From: Mya arenaria
Taxonomy: Eukaryota; Mollusca; Bivalvia; Myida; Myidae
NCBI RefSeq assembly: GCF_026914265.1
Contig: NC_069124.1
Coordinates: forward strand, 15,707,088-15,771,087
Length of the DNA stretch: 64,000 nucleotides
Direction of reading: 5' to 3'
A program made the translations under genes and the position numbers. Shown here piece by piece: positions 22,707 through 34,727 of the stretch (position 1 is the first letter of the stretch; the number at the start of each line of letters is the position of its first letter). The notes beneath the pieces were generated by a model, which worked only from the letters and a program-made list of their open reading frames with translations, made no database searches and had not been told where the DNA came from.

Positions 22707-22893
22707 AACTAGAAATTTAGGTTACGAAGTGAACTGAGTGAAGTCGACCGGTAAAATGACTCTACACGCTAATATACCAATATAGCACGAACTCCTCGTG
22801 CAAGACCGACCACTACTGTATTAAAATACTATCATTCCGCCAAGACAAATATTTCACGCTATACTTACGAAACGCGTGAAATGAATAGTCTAA
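22707..22893 (-). repeat. terminal repeat A1 of the tyrosine-recombinase retroelement
   Basis: Direct repeat of about 170-185 bp matching 18,137-18,306 almost base for base (shared blocks include GGTTACGAAGTGAACTGAG and AAACGCGTGAAATGAATAGT), with one short length difference. It marks the 5' edge of the fossil element on the minus strand. Confidence 0.9.
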
Positions 22894-25451
22894 GCATTGT
22901 AGAAATAAATGATTAATAAGCCATATATGTTAAACATCACATGGTATAAATAGAGTGGCATAAATATCAAATGTATTACAATTATGAATAAATGACATTC
23001 CACTGTGTTAAACAGTAGCAGGTTAAACAAATCATATCTTAATGATAATCACAGAAAAAAGCGTTAAATTTGAACATGAATAAACAGAAATAAAGTAATG
23101 CCCCATAATTAGTTGAGCCAAATTGCACGTGCTGTTCATGCAAGTATTTTAGTTTCTAAAACTCAATTTTTACATGGCTTATGCTGTTTGGGGTTTTCGT
23201 TCCATTTGAGGGTAAACATTGAGCGTGCATGGTAATATACGTTTCTGTAAGTTTGATACATTGGTTGATGTATTGTGGAAAACATATACAGAAGGCAGAA
23301 GCCCATGAGTACAGTATACAAAATACAATAGTTATTTCATTGATATAGCTGGCGATGAGCATTATGTACATGCAGTAAGATACAGCTAAAGAAGAGTAAC
23401 TTACAATACAATTAATAATTTCAAGTAAAATCTCAGGTAAAATTAATTGTTTTAGTCTTAGGAAAGCACCTATATCTATATTAATGTAACGTTTATGTAA
23501 GTGCATACAAAGGGATTTCATTTGTAAATACCAATGATTGATAATATAATGAGCCTTTGGGAACATTGACATGAAAAAAGCGTATCAAGTGACTCGCTCA
23601 TGTTTTTGGACCAATAATTAGATTTCCCGGTAATGCATCTAAAACACTTATTTTATCATTACTTTACCCTATCATATTGAAAACATACAATTTGGGCATA
23701 AAAAGAATTTTGGTTTAAGTGGGGTTCGAACCCACGCAGGTAAAGTCAAGAAAAAAAGGTAAAAAAGGAAACAGCCGGCTTGTAAATATGGCCACCGGGA
23801 ATGACATTTTGCACATGTTTATTCACCTTATATATATATATACTAACCTTTTCATGAAAAATTGTGGAATATTTTTAAAAATGACACATATTCACTATCT
23901 TGACCAAAAAAAATTTATAATTATTTTTAATACATATTACTGTATCCAGGCAATTTGACGAGCACCTGTGAGCTGTAACTTTTTCTTGGTTTTTATTAAT
24001 TGAAAATAATTTCCCACATGTGTACCACATACCAAGTGGACGTTTCACGTGCATCAATCGTATCGTCTAAGATCAAGGTCATACTGACTGTGTTTACCAT
24101 GAGTTACGTGGGTTTGTTAATTTAACAAAATCAGTTGACGAATATACACATGGTAACAATACTCTACTGGTTAGCATTAGCGACCTTATTATTCGCCCGT
24201 ACCACTTTTTCACCCACCCAGTTAAAACCAGTCAAAACGAAATATTTTACACAAATCAGTCTGGCGTTTCATTGCGGCATCATTTTTGATATATATCGGC
24301 TGTTTTTTTTGCGTTCAAATGTAGTATGTGGAATTCGACCCAAAATAAACATTGTTTACACTTCTGACCTTGTAAGTTGAATGCGGGGATTACGTCATCA
24401 CGCGCGCGCTCATTTGCATGAGACCCTGTAAGGATTTTTTATTTTTCATTATGCCTTGCACTATCGGACGACATTATTCATCTGTCACTATAAAGTATAA
24501 AACCGGTGTTAAATTATACAAATAGTTTAGAGAGAAATATATGTGAAACAACCTAAGAACAGCGAATTTATGGGGTGTGCGATTAATTGGTACAGTAGGG
24601 TGCTTATTTTAGCGAAATTATAGGGGTACTTTGCACGTGGGAATATTCGGAATCCCTATCTATTCTTAAGAACAAATTACACAGTTTTTGTCGGAAGAGC
24701 CAACCTGTCTGAGTGTAAAGTTTTATCGTAATACGTAGCTATCTTGTGTCAAAAGTAACATAGGAAAAACCTCCGTTTCCGGCCGAAATGGGGTAGCTAA
24801 CCAGTACAGTTGTATTTCTCGGTAAGAGTTTCTTTTAAGTAACTTCCCTAGGTCAAAGAAGGTATGCGAGTTACAATCTAAATAAAACATACACGTATTA
24901 TGCAGAAAGGTATGTCTTAGTTCATTATATTTAACATGTTTTAATTACTTTATGAATGAACAATATCGTTAAAGAAGCCGTGAAATATCGGTCATAATTG
25001 CAGTTACACTGATTGCGACTAATATAATTTATGCACAAAATACAGAAACAAGCTCAGTAGCAAAACTTGAAACATATACCCGGTTTAATGGCACTAAGCC
25101 TAGAAAGCTTGTTTTCAATACCTTAAAGAAATAATGCCAATACAATCTTATGTATACTGTATGCGAAATATAGAACGTCTGAAATCAACAACCATGCATG
25201 TACAATAAGGATATGAATATTGACAATGTGTCACGAAACTGCACAAAGGTTAGCAGTTTTTCTCAGCCATTGCATTTGTTCTTACAATGGAATGCTGGGT
25301 CACAACATACTCCATATAGATGTAATAATGATGTTAGTTCATATGCCTTATATTTCTAGGAGTGAAATGAAAACACAAATTTAAATTCTGTAATATTGTT
25401 TTAGACTATGGAATGTTTGTAATCATCTGTTGGCAAACCAATTTCGTATTA
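22894..25451. other. no gene recognised
   Basis: About 2.6 kb of AT-rich sequence. A 138-codon minus-strand open frame at 23,156-23,572 has no recognisable domain and low-complexity hydrophobic content, so it is not called. A GC-richer patch at 24,380-24,425 (TTACGTCATCACGCGCGCGC and an ATTTGCAT octamer) looks regulatory but has no attached gene that I can identify. Confidence 0.4.
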
Positions 25452-25654
25452 GGCCACACCAAATTAATAACTTGTTCATCGGATTTTCCGCACCTATATC
25501 TTCAGAAAAGCATTTTTTTTTCCTCTCTTGCGCCTGCACCATCTAAAAAACAGTTATTTTTTACGAGCGCTAATTTGTTTAGTAGAATGTAGCCTTTTAC
25601 CGTGTAAGCACCGGCTAGTCTCAATCATGCAGCCGCTCTAATAAGAGTCAATAA

Positions 25655-25987
25655 ACGATACATTCGGAACTCCTCCATTTTATCGAAAATAACCTCGGAT
25701 GTATGCCGGTACATCAGTTGAAGTAGTTCGTAAATTTTTGAATAATATCATTCATTAAATGAAGAGTTTAAGAGTTGTATCTATTGATCTCAGTTTAAAT
25801 TGATTGCCAGTGAAGTGTTTTATTGCAAACAGAGTTAAGTCAAAGTTTAACTGCTAAATAAGATTACTACCCGATCTATTTGCAGCGGACTTAAACGTAC
25901 CACTTTTTGAGTATGTAAACCGTCCAAATAAATCCGAGGTTGTTTTTGGAAAAAATGGCCGAGGAGCTCCGAATGTGAACGATATAT
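25655..25987. mobile_element. foldback MITE nested in the TTA-flanked transposon
   Basis: The left arm (25,655-25,715, ACATTCGGAACTCCTC … AACCTCGGAT) is the imperfect reverse complement of the right arm (about 25,900-25,987, ATCCGAGGTTG … GAGGAGCTCCGAATGT), with about 180 bp between. No coding content. Confidence 0.65.
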
Positions 25988-26013
25988 ACCCAGATACAAG
26001 CGTCTAGATGATC

Positions 26014-26304
26014 CGCCCGGTTAGCTCAGTCGGTAGAGCGTTGGACTGTTAATCGGACAACCCGGGTTCGATTCCCGGGCGGACCAGGTCACTTCTGTTG
26101 TGATTGGTTATGAAATCCTTTCTACGACCATTCGCACTGTACCACTGCCCCTGGCATGTACAGAAGCTGGCAGTTCCTTGCAGTAGTGAAGGCACCTAGT
26201 ACTGGTTCACCGCCCAGGATAGGTGTGGGTGGTTGAACTGTCACTCCGGGACCCTTCAATGTGCTCACGCCGGGACCCGGAGTATAAACTACTAACACCA
26301 CCAC
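26014..26304 (+). mobile_element. tRNA-derived SINE with 11-bp target duplication
   Basis: The 5' head is tRNA-like: A box TAGCTCAGTCGG, anticodon-loop CTGTTAA (Asn-type GTT) and B box GGGTTCGATTCCC, so an internal Pol III promoter. The stems do not fold as a canonical tRNA (a mismatch in the anticodon stem and extra bases before the D-arm). The direct repeat TCTAGATGATC lies on both sides (26003-26013 and 26305-26315), a clear target-site duplication from retroposition. The body after the head is about 210 bp, with no A-rich tail visible. It inserted inside the larger DNA transposon. Confidence 0.8.
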
Positions 26305-26495
26305 TCTAGATGATCGAGACTAAGTTGGCAACATGATTATTTCACATCCTGATTCTTGAAAATTACGTGAACAAATGTCAATTCTACCACCATTTTAAAT
26401 TTGATTAAATTTTGGACAAATGTGTTTGTTTTAATTTGGCTTCAACTTAAAGTAAACGTATATATACTGGGCAAGAATTGTTGAATTTCATCTAG

Positions 26496-26963
26496 AATGA
26501 CAGTGATTATCCAAAGTTTGAATTTGGTTCGGACATGTTTGACGGGAATTCGGATGACCGTTACATTGAAAAGACAGTTTCCAATCGGTCATCTATACCT
26601 ACTACACCTGTCAAGTTAAAAACTTCAGGTCTGTATTTTAACTTCTTTGTTGTTAGCAAATATGATGTATTTTTTGTATAAGATCAGAGTGGTATTTATT
26701 TAATGCATATACTATGCATGTACAGTAAAAGAAAAATAAAGTTTGGCCAAAAAAAGCACTACGTTTCTTGTGTTATCATCAAACTGTTTCAGTAATGCAT
26801 ACTACATTATACTACAATGCACATTTATGTATACCCGGTAATATTGCTTATTAAAATTTCAGATTCCTCCAATGCAGCGGATCATGAAATTCCTGTCCCT
26901 ATGAGGCATCGAGGGCGTGCTCATGGTGGAGGCCGTGCTGGTGGAGGCCTTGATCGCCGATGA
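26496..26963 (+). CDS. unrecognised spliced coding segment with RG-rich C-terminus
   Basis: Two exons fit with matched phase: 26496-26628 (preceded by TTTCATCTAG, followed by GTCTGT) and 26863-26963 (preceded by AAATTTCAG, ending in TGA). The product reads NDSDYPKFEFGSDMFDGNSD … TPVKLKTSG, joined to DSSNAADHEIPVP … RHRGRAHGGGRAGGGLDRR. The first part is acidic and the last part Arg/Gly-rich, a composition seen in nucleic-acid binding tails. No start codon in the first exon, so at least one upstream exon is missing or lost. It lies inside the TTA-flanked transposon and may be a remnant of the transposon's own protein or a captured host exon. I do not recognise the family. Confidence 0.4.
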
Positions 26964-28262
26964 GTCAATGTTCATGGACAGTAGGATGACGCTAAAAATT
27001 AACCTGACTGACATTCCTATGTGCTTCATGCAATCCAATAAGTTTTACCATTCACAAAAAAAAAACATTAAACAAGCCGGATTGTGTATATTTTTTAAAT
27101 ATTAGTCAAAAAGGATAAAGTAAATGGTGTCAGAATGTGTGATTGGAAAAAAAGGTATTAATCACACTTTGTGTTGCGAAGAAATGTTTGTAGATTTTTT
27201 GGATGTTCATGTGTGTATTTAAACTATATATGGAAATCGTTCAAGTGTTAAATATTTATGCAGATTGGTTTTTGTCGATGAAAAAATATTGCATATTCTT
27301 GTATTTTCTTGAAATATGTTTGCTATATAAAAACGCAATCAGTAGTTGCCGTACAAAAGAAGTAAAAGTGTCTTTTGTATTTGTATTACTTGTCTAAATT
27401 TGAACAAGATATCTAAAAAATTAAGGTTAATCTGCAAGTTTAAAAAAGATAGGCGTTAAATTCTGAGAAAGCCTAGAATCAATCTGGCGCTGACTGGAAT
27501 TTTCTATGACATATTTGGTGCTGAAATGGTTTACAATACGGTGTAGGATTTTTGTAAAATCTCTTCCAGAACTAAGATGGCTACCAAGGCCAATCGTGTA
27601 GTCATTGCAAGAGTGATAGCTGTAGTTTATATTTGATTGCAAATGCCTATATTTATTTTGTGAGTTAAGTCACCTTGTCTAGTCATTTCCATGACATGAG
27701 ACATGACAGTGTATTTTAATAGAGACTTATTTTTAACCAAGTTGTCCTAAGGAAAAGTGGAAAACCTAGTTAATAGATTTGGATATACCATTGGGCAAGC
27801 AGGTGGCTGTGGCCATTGGTGCTTGAGTCCAGGCTTTAACTTAGCCATGCATCTACCGGGTATAGGGTTTTTTGAAAAAAAAATTCAAAAAGGTTTAAAA
27901 AACTGGAAAACTGTGGTTTTGAGTTCTTTCATTTATTAAATATTTTAAGGAAATACATTTGCTTGATCTCAAATAGCATTTGTTTGATCTCAAAACTAAT
28001 ATTTGTATAGAATTATCTTTTAGTGTTATCATTTTTTCACTGAATGTTATCCTTGTACTGTTTACAATATCATTGTTTAGTTAATAAGTGAATAAAATGT
28101 GAGCAACAGTGAGTTAAATGACTATATATATTTGTTCGCTCTTCGCTCGCTCCTCTTTTTTGCTAAGTGCAAAACAAATATTTTTATTATTATTTCGCTC
28201 CCTCGCCCCATTATTTTTTGGAAAAAATCCGATAAACAAGTTATCAATTTGGTGTGGCCTTA

Positions 28263-29332
28263 CTACAGTAGATACAAACTACAAAGTTTGAGGATGATTA
28301 ATATGGACCGAAGTGAATCCTTTATGTAGCATACTTAGTCCTCACGCCCAGTCCGTAAACCTGCGCTAGGTATTTTTGTCAGTAAGGTTTACATTACATT
28401 GCATAAAAGATGTGTTTATTGGTACTTTAAATGGCAGAAGTGTTGAACAGGGGGTAAAAGCATGATTTCTTTTAATGCATTTTATGCAATGTTTTATGTC
28501 TGAAATCATCATGTATTATATCCATGTATAATGTACATAGCATATCAGAATATGAGTTCAATAGAGATAGTATACTATGTTAACACATTAAACACAATGA
28601 CCTTTTTTGATATTTCCAAATGTTTTCATTGTATTAATGAATGTACATATACACTTGCACTGGGCCTGAACAGTTTGGATTGATCAATGCATATCAACAA
28701 AGAAAACACGAACATTGGCACAATCTAGTATTACTAGTCACCGTGTGCACATGATGCATAGAGATGCCAAATTTACAAAATACCTGGGTAATAATTATCG
28801 TCAAAATGTCTTGTTTATATGAACATTCCGAGGAGTAAGATGCGAAATAAACTTCGCTGTGTCTCGTCTTCGTGTCCTGATTGACAGCAAAAAGTAGATG
28901 TGGGAAACAGGATAACGTAGATATCCGTTTGAAACAATATATTGCGCTTAATTTGCCAGTCTGAATAACTGAATTTTGGAAAACGTTTGGTAAATGCTCA
29001 ATTTATTTTAGTAAATTGTTTATTTTGTAAGAGAGTATAACATTCGAATAATTTTCTGATTATGTACACCAAATTTGGGTAAAAACCAACATCGACAAAA
29101 TAACGCCAGTTTTATGTTCGTACATATATAACTTCCGTTCAGATTTTAGCCTTTTAATTATATTTAACTCGTTCTATAAAAGTTTAATCCAGGCCTACAT
29201 TTACTTTAACAATAAACGTGAATATACTTTCATCGAATTATTATTCTAAACTTGCTCAACCGTTTTTTTAAACCACAAACGATTAAAGGAAAGTATGCGA
29301 TATAACAATAATTGCATGTTAACACTTTTCAT
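28263..29332. other. region upstream of the intact cGLR gene
   Basis: About 1.1 kb with no exon recognised. It probably includes distal regulatory sequence of the cGLR gene that starts at 29,378. Confidence 0.35.
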
Positions 29333-29377
29333 GTCAATATTCAGGTTTCCTAGGGTGCATACAGCAGTCCTATAAAG
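29333..29377 (+). promoter_or_regulatory. probable core promoter and 5' leader of the cGLR gene
   Basis: Contains CAATATTCAG at 29335-29344, with its TTCAG core about 35 bases before the ATG. The same AATATTCAG motif occurs at the same distance before the orphan first exons at 35,069, 36,392 and 49,613. The core fits a metazoan initiator (TCAGT-like). The transcription start is inferred from this conservation only. Confidence 0.5.
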
Positions 29378-32300
29378 ATGTCTGGTGTAACCTATAAAGA
29401 CATCAAGAAGGCGAATCAATTTTTAGAGGTAAATAACCGTAATCCATGTTATCTTATAATATCCTTCAATCTATGTTTTACTCGTTATTGTACGGTTTCC
29501 AGTGTTTATAATGACATATCGCCATGTTCACAGTATTTTAAGTCGTATATTGTTTTTGATGTTAAACGTAAATATATCACAAGTTTTTATGCATTTTTTG
29601 TTAAAATTGATGTGATGTTATAACTTGATTCATTGTATTTGTAATTGTTCTTCCCATATGCTAAAAAACCTTATGCTGTTGCATTTGAAAAAACGAGATA
29701 TTTTCATTCAAAAATACCTATAGATCTATCAATAACATCAGATTGTTCGAGATGAACATTTCTGTGTAGGAAAGTTATTTGAAAAAAAAGTAAGAGTATG
29801 TGCAAAAGAAAAAGATGGGTAGTGTATATACAATTAATGTAAATATAAATTGTCAATCTTGTTTAAACATCACCAAAATCAGTAGTGTCCGTGACGCACT
29901 ATGTATACTACATACTACCGTAATTATTTAAGACTATCAAATGTTTCATCTTGAAAAAAATATTACCGTGTTTAAAGAACATCTTTGAATATTCATTTCA
30001 TTAAACTATTCACATATTTTTTTCTGTCAGTGATAGTCAAAATACTGATGCAAAACCAGTATGTAGTGTCCGTGACCGTGTGGTGTCCGTGCCACAGCCA
30101 ACGGCCTTTCGTTCTTATTTTTTTTTTAAGTTTTCAATGTGATATTCAAGGTCTTCGCCAAGTGATCACAAAAAGAACTATTTTTACGAGTGTCACAGAT
30201 ACGTGTGAAAAGATAATTTTCTGTGATCATGAGCACTGTATTATTATAAAGAAACTACGTGTATTTTGCAACATTTAAGACAATCGTATCCAAGATAATT
30301 TTGTGTACCTTTTTGTCAAATGAATTTTAAAATTAACACATAATACTCTTTTCAAAGGATGCCCTTAGAACACACATCGTGCTTGATAGAAATTTAGAGT
30401 CGGCGCAAAAGGTGTTTCCCGAAACCAAGGGGAGAGAGGGATATATCGCAGCCACGGGTCAAGAGGGATTTCTCTTTGCAAAAGATCAAGAGGGATATGT
30501 CACAGACATAGTGCGAGGTAGAGTCCAAGGCTATAGGAAAACACCTGTTGGTAGATACCAAAACCAATGGCAAGAGCCCATCACGATTTACGGAAGAAAC
30601 AACCCGGATTGGGAGGTGAAGCTCAAGGCTTCCTCATTTGTTGGTAAGTAACCATTTCTGGGCGATAATCCGATGTTTTAAGGATGAAGTTATAATGACA
30701 TTAAACTGTGATCTATACAAAGTGTTTTCCTGTATTAAAGTCATGTGCGATGTAAAGGAGTTGATAAAACTTTAATATTCATGCAGATAGAATAAACACT
30801 TTAGAGGAATATCTAACGTTTTGTAAGGTAAGTGTTCAACAGTTTAAGGATCAAACAAGTTGTAAGAGAAATGATTTGTGTACAGATAAAAAAAAGTAAG
30901 GCTTTACCAAAAGAAATCCAATAATACCTGCGTATTGACAATATTTGCATTAAAATGTTTGTGCCCCTTTAAAAAAATTACAAGAAGGCAAAAACTGCCT
31001 CGTTACCTTAGTCGAGCAACTCGAGATCAGAAACGCATTACACATAACAAAACTCATATAACCCAAGGGCTTTTCACTCAAAAATGTTGAAATAGGAATT
31101 TCATCTATCTTTTTAACATTTGGAACTTAATCTTTAGCGCTTATTTTTCAATACCGAAAGAAATTTTATGATCCGGGAAATAAAAGTTTAAAACGTACAA
31201 ATGCTGTTTTGAAATTTGCGTTTAATGATCTTTAGCGTTTTTTTTATTGTATATTTTCGATTTAGCTTTGCAAATATCATCTGAAACCAAATTAAACCTA
31301 TTTCAGGAGACATAGACGTTGATAATATGGACTGGTTTGAGTCTCGGGTAGTAGTCGATTTGGTAATGGACTTACTTCAGATAGAACTGCGCAGTCAGGC
31401 TAAAAAATATGAAGGTCTCGTTATCAACTGGTACGTTCGACAGGGTAGCTCTCGAGAGGGATTGAAAGTTGTCAAAGCTGACGAATTTGACGTAATGCTT
31501 GAATTCCACTTTGACGGGCTCGACGATCGTATTAAACAAATATATGTCATAGATGGGGATAAACGGATGTTCATTCCGGGTCATTGCTATTTGGAACTGC
31601 GTGATGTAACAATCGAATTATTGAGAAAAAATTACGCAAAGTTGTATAAGAAAGGAGTATTTATAGAAAAGGAAGGAAAAATCTTCCTAAGCTCCAAACA
31701 TCTTCACGTGCAGATTTTCGAATCAATGGTAGATTCGGCTGTAGAGAAAATGAATACAGAGATAAAAATTCACGATATATTAGAAATGAAAAAATGCAAG
31801 TTTGCTTTGAAAAGAAAAATGAATCCTCCCTCAATCAATTTGGCTATAACATTTAAAGCGGCTGAACAAGTTTTCGACATTGGACCGCTTAAAGACAAAG
31901 ACATGGACTTAGATTTTGTTCCTGCCTTTTTGCTACGACATGATCAAACTACCAGCTATGAAGGTGAACTTCTAAAATGTCCGATACATGCGGTGTGCAA
32001 GTGGGCAGAAGAAAACAGCTTGAAAGCGCTCGAAATTGCAGATCAAACCCGCATTTGGGATGTCAAATCAACAGGGTACGAGAAACACATACTAGATGTA
32101 GCTCGTGAAGATGAAAGGAAACTGTATATTCTGACCGCGCTCAGAATCTTGAAAACTTATTTTGTAAAAACGAAAAAGTATGCGAAAGAATCGGGTTGCG
32201 CACCTCCACAGATTGTTACAGTGCTGAAGTCCTACCACCTCAAACAGTTGGCCTTCTACCTTCTCAACTATCTCTGCCACAAATACCCACATTTCGTAGT

Positions 32301-32631
32301 AGACGGTGTGCAAAAAGCGCTGATGTATTTCATAGACGCCATACGCGTCGCTCTGAAGGAAAAGCACCTGCCTCACTTATTTTTCTCGGATAACAACGTA
32401 ATTGAAACAATGCTGCCGGGATACCCACTGCTGCCTGGTCCAAAGCTGAGGTTTGATCTATTCAGAAAAATACCAAACGATTCTCTTATACAAGCATTGT
32501 TTTCACTGGAGAAACACCTCATACCTAATTTGGGCTTTTCAACAGGAGGTGACAGTGATTATCACGATCATGAGAGGGCACGAGTTCATCAGGACTTCAA
32601 AAGCACAGTGTCAGGATCTGATTACTTCTAG
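29378..32631 (+). CDS. cGAS-like receptor (cGLR), Mab-21 nucleotidyltransferase
   Basis: Predicted cytosolic nucleic-acid sensor that would make a cyclic dinucleotide for STING-type signalling. Exons: 29378-29428, 30358-30643 and 31307-32631, with GT/AG borders, phases 0 and 1, 553 residues. Exon 1 encodes MSGVTYKDIKKANQFLE. Exon 2 gives an N-terminal extension with three short repeats (REGYIAATG, QEGFLFAKD, QEGYVTDI). The large last exon holds the Mab-21/cGAS fold: RQGSSREG (G-S-S near 159-161), ADEFDVML (metal-binding E172 and D174) and MDLDFVPAF (third acidic residue near 315). All catalytic positions are present, so it is likely active. The typical vertebrate cGAS zinc-thumb pattern was not seen, as in many invertebrate cGLRs. 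The ligand (dsRNA or DNA) and product cannot be told. The closest relative is the broken copy at 38.8-40.6 kb. Confidence 0.9.
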
Positions 32632-34727
32632 GCATTGTCGTTATCTTATGTACGGCGTGCTGCAGCTAAACAAACAACGTTTTAACGTTCGGCACTAAGA
32701 TGAATGACTGCCTGTTATTTTCTGATATTACCTCATTAGAAGTTTTTTTTATGGAATTTTATGTTAATGATGATTAACATAATATACTACTAAAAAACTT
32801 GTTGATGAGAAGTACAATTTGCGTTTACAATTACATTCAGTTATAGCAATTCATTATAATTCAAATCATTATGTTAATATGAAAATATTGTATAAAGTTT
32901 GTAACAATACAAATGTTGTTTAGATAGAACTGTTTTTACTAGCCCTTAAGAAACCTCTTAAAGATGCACACTTACTCCCAAACATGATTTACAACAATTT
33001 ATAGTATTGTTTTGATATTCCAAAACAAATGAAAACATGTCAAAAACAATGATTCTTATGATACCACGTTTAATTTGAAAGAAATGAGCATAAAATATGG
33101 TATTTCTACCTTATGAGACTATAGTTAACCCCAGTAAATTTTTAAGCATTTACTAATCATTTAATATTTTTGTTTTTTCTGTTATTAAATACACAGTTAC
33201 AATCGTGTTATAAGTAATTAATATTTTCCATAAATGCATTTTTTAGTTAGTAGTAAAAGGTTGATCTGTCAAAATTGATGTTTGTTATACTTGTGTATGT
33301 ATTGATTTTGAATAAGTGTGTCACTTTTACATTTTGAACACTCGCTTTCAATAATTCAATCTATCTTTCTAAGGCAGATTACAAATTAATAATTCTGATT
33401 GTGATTAACTATAAAGAAGTTAAATTCAAAGATGTCAAAAGGAATTACTCGCGATGAAAAAAACCCGAATCAATGATGAAAAGCTGATATATATTTATTA
33501 CTAGCTAGGGATATTAGATTCATAACTGAGCCTTGTATATTACATAAACAACATATTATGGGACATAAAGGTATTTATGTAACTTGCTAGGAAACTGAAT
33601 TCATTTTTTGGTTAAGTCAATTGTTTCGTGTAAACGACACGCATAGCAATTATTTGTTTCGCGGTCTTTCTTCACTTTCTTTAAACTAGTAGGGGAACCA
33701 ATCAAACTGTTAGGTGGACATCACGTGCTCTTAACAAACTTAATTGAAATCGCAATCGTCAGTATATCCCTTATATATTAACATTGAAAAAATATTGTAC
33801 TTGTTAAAGAGCATTATCGAAGGTCGTGGGTTCTAGCCTCACTAGGCACATGTTTTTAGTTTATTTCATGCATATTGCTGAAAGAATAGAAATTATTTGT
33901 GAATGATTACTTGATCCTTTCACTCTGATTATTTTTACAGCAGACAACTCGAGACTACTTTTTCCATTTTTGTTAGATTTGCGTCCCTTGTCTTGAAAAA
34001 GTACAGGTAGAGTATACATGTTTGTTATTGTCTTAAATGCAGCAATATTATGAAAATAATTATGTAAACAACATTCAGAACGCCAGAGAATAATAACCAA
34101 CTGGAAATAAACAACAATAGAAAGAAAACGAGGTAGAGCAATTAGGTTTAAACCGTAGATATGGACATTAGCAAGAACACATTATGATTAAAAAGAACAA
34201 ACAGCGATAGAAAAGTAGTTTATGAGTTTTTATTGTCAGAAAAAATATTCAAGAAATATTTCATTCATATCACCAACTGAGTTTAATGAATGAGTGTGTC
34301 AGTTTCTCTTATCTCGTGTTAACACCTCTCGTGAAAATACTTTTTCTGTGACCACGATCTTACACTGAAAACAGCAAATATCCGCTATGTCTCTCAAATG
34401 GACAAAACAGATATTTTTACCATTTTACTATTTCAGAACGATTTAGGCCAGTAGCAAGTCTCGAAGGCAACACATTGTGCTATCAATTAATATATACAGT
34501 ATATAGTCTTCAAGATACAAGTTTATCATACATGATTGCTTTATTTCTAACTAACGGGACAAGTACACTTTATAAATAGTAGATATGCATGGTACCCTTT
34601 TGTTTCACAATGCACTAGGGCCTTCAGCTGATGGACGGGACGGAATATTAGTTTTAATATATTTATAGTTGACACTTGTTTGACTTTAACCCGCGCACCA
34701 ATACGACAGACGCGTAAATTGGAATCA
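32632..34727. other. 3' flank of the cGLR gene, no gene seen
   Basis: About 2.1 kb of AT-rich sequence. Part of 33,010-33,130 resembles a dispersed repeat also seen inverted near 17,100. A tRNA-3'-half-like scrap (GTCGTGGGTTCTAGCC, near 33,823) and a half-copy of the foldback repeat found at 52,609 (about 34,306-34,400) are present. Confidence 0.4.

Larger units (their letters stand above)
17819..22893 (-). mobile_element. fossil tyrosine-recombinase retroelement (DIRS/Ngaro class)
   Basis: About 5.1 kb, read on the minus strand. Parts in order: gag-like region with a coiled N-part and a zinc knuckle (CFRCRRSRHWRAEC, about 21,915-22,690); reverse transcriptase (DCRHINPE, FDIRSAYHHI, YGISTAGFIFTKVL; about 21,290-21,910); RNase H (VVFCDASGAGFGGYI; about 20,350-21,280); tyrosine recombinase (GFLRFDEL box in the N-part, HSLRAGGAT and RYV boxes in the C-part; about 18,530-20,100). 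The ends carry split direct repeats (A at 22,707-22,893 and 18,137-18,306; B at 18,313-18,371 and 17,819-17,877), the arrangement known for Ngaro-type elements. It is broken, with roughly half a dozen interruptions plus a nested insertion. The repeats are still about 95% alike by eye, so it is fairly young. Confidence 0.88.
25452..28259. mobile_element. DNA transposon with 38-bp inverted ends and TTA target duplication (PIF/Harbinger-like)
   Basis: Starts GGCCACACCAAATTAATAAC and ends with the complement of GGCCACACCAAATTGATAAC. The match extends about 38 bp with a few mismatches (…TTGTTCATCGGATTTT against TTGTTTATCGGATTTT). TTA lies immediately outside both ends (25449-25451 and 28260-28262). 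A 3-bp TWA target duplication is characteristic of PIF/Harbinger elements. Length is 2,808 bp. Inside lie a foldback MITE (25,655-25,987), a SINE (26,014-26,304) and a two-exon coding segment (26,496-26,963). No DDE transposase domain was recognised, so it is non-autonomous or decayed. The superfamily is inferred from the ends only. Confidence 0.7.

Noticed and set aside
23156-23572. 138-codon minus-strand open frame, many hydrophobic residues
   Set aside because: No recognisable domain, no splice or homology support, AT-rich composition. Could be reconsidered with expression data.
23716-23740. GGGGTTCGAACCC as a tRNA T-arm
   Set aside because: An isolated palindrome with no other tRNA parts.
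27427-27642. 71-codon minus-strand frame inside the TTA-flanked transposon
   Set aside because: Composition is somewhat protein-like, but there is no domain, start context or splice support.
33810-33850. GTCGTGGGTTCTAGCC as a tRNA gene
   Set aside because: Only a B-box-like 3' half is present. No D-arm, anticodon stem or acceptor pairing.
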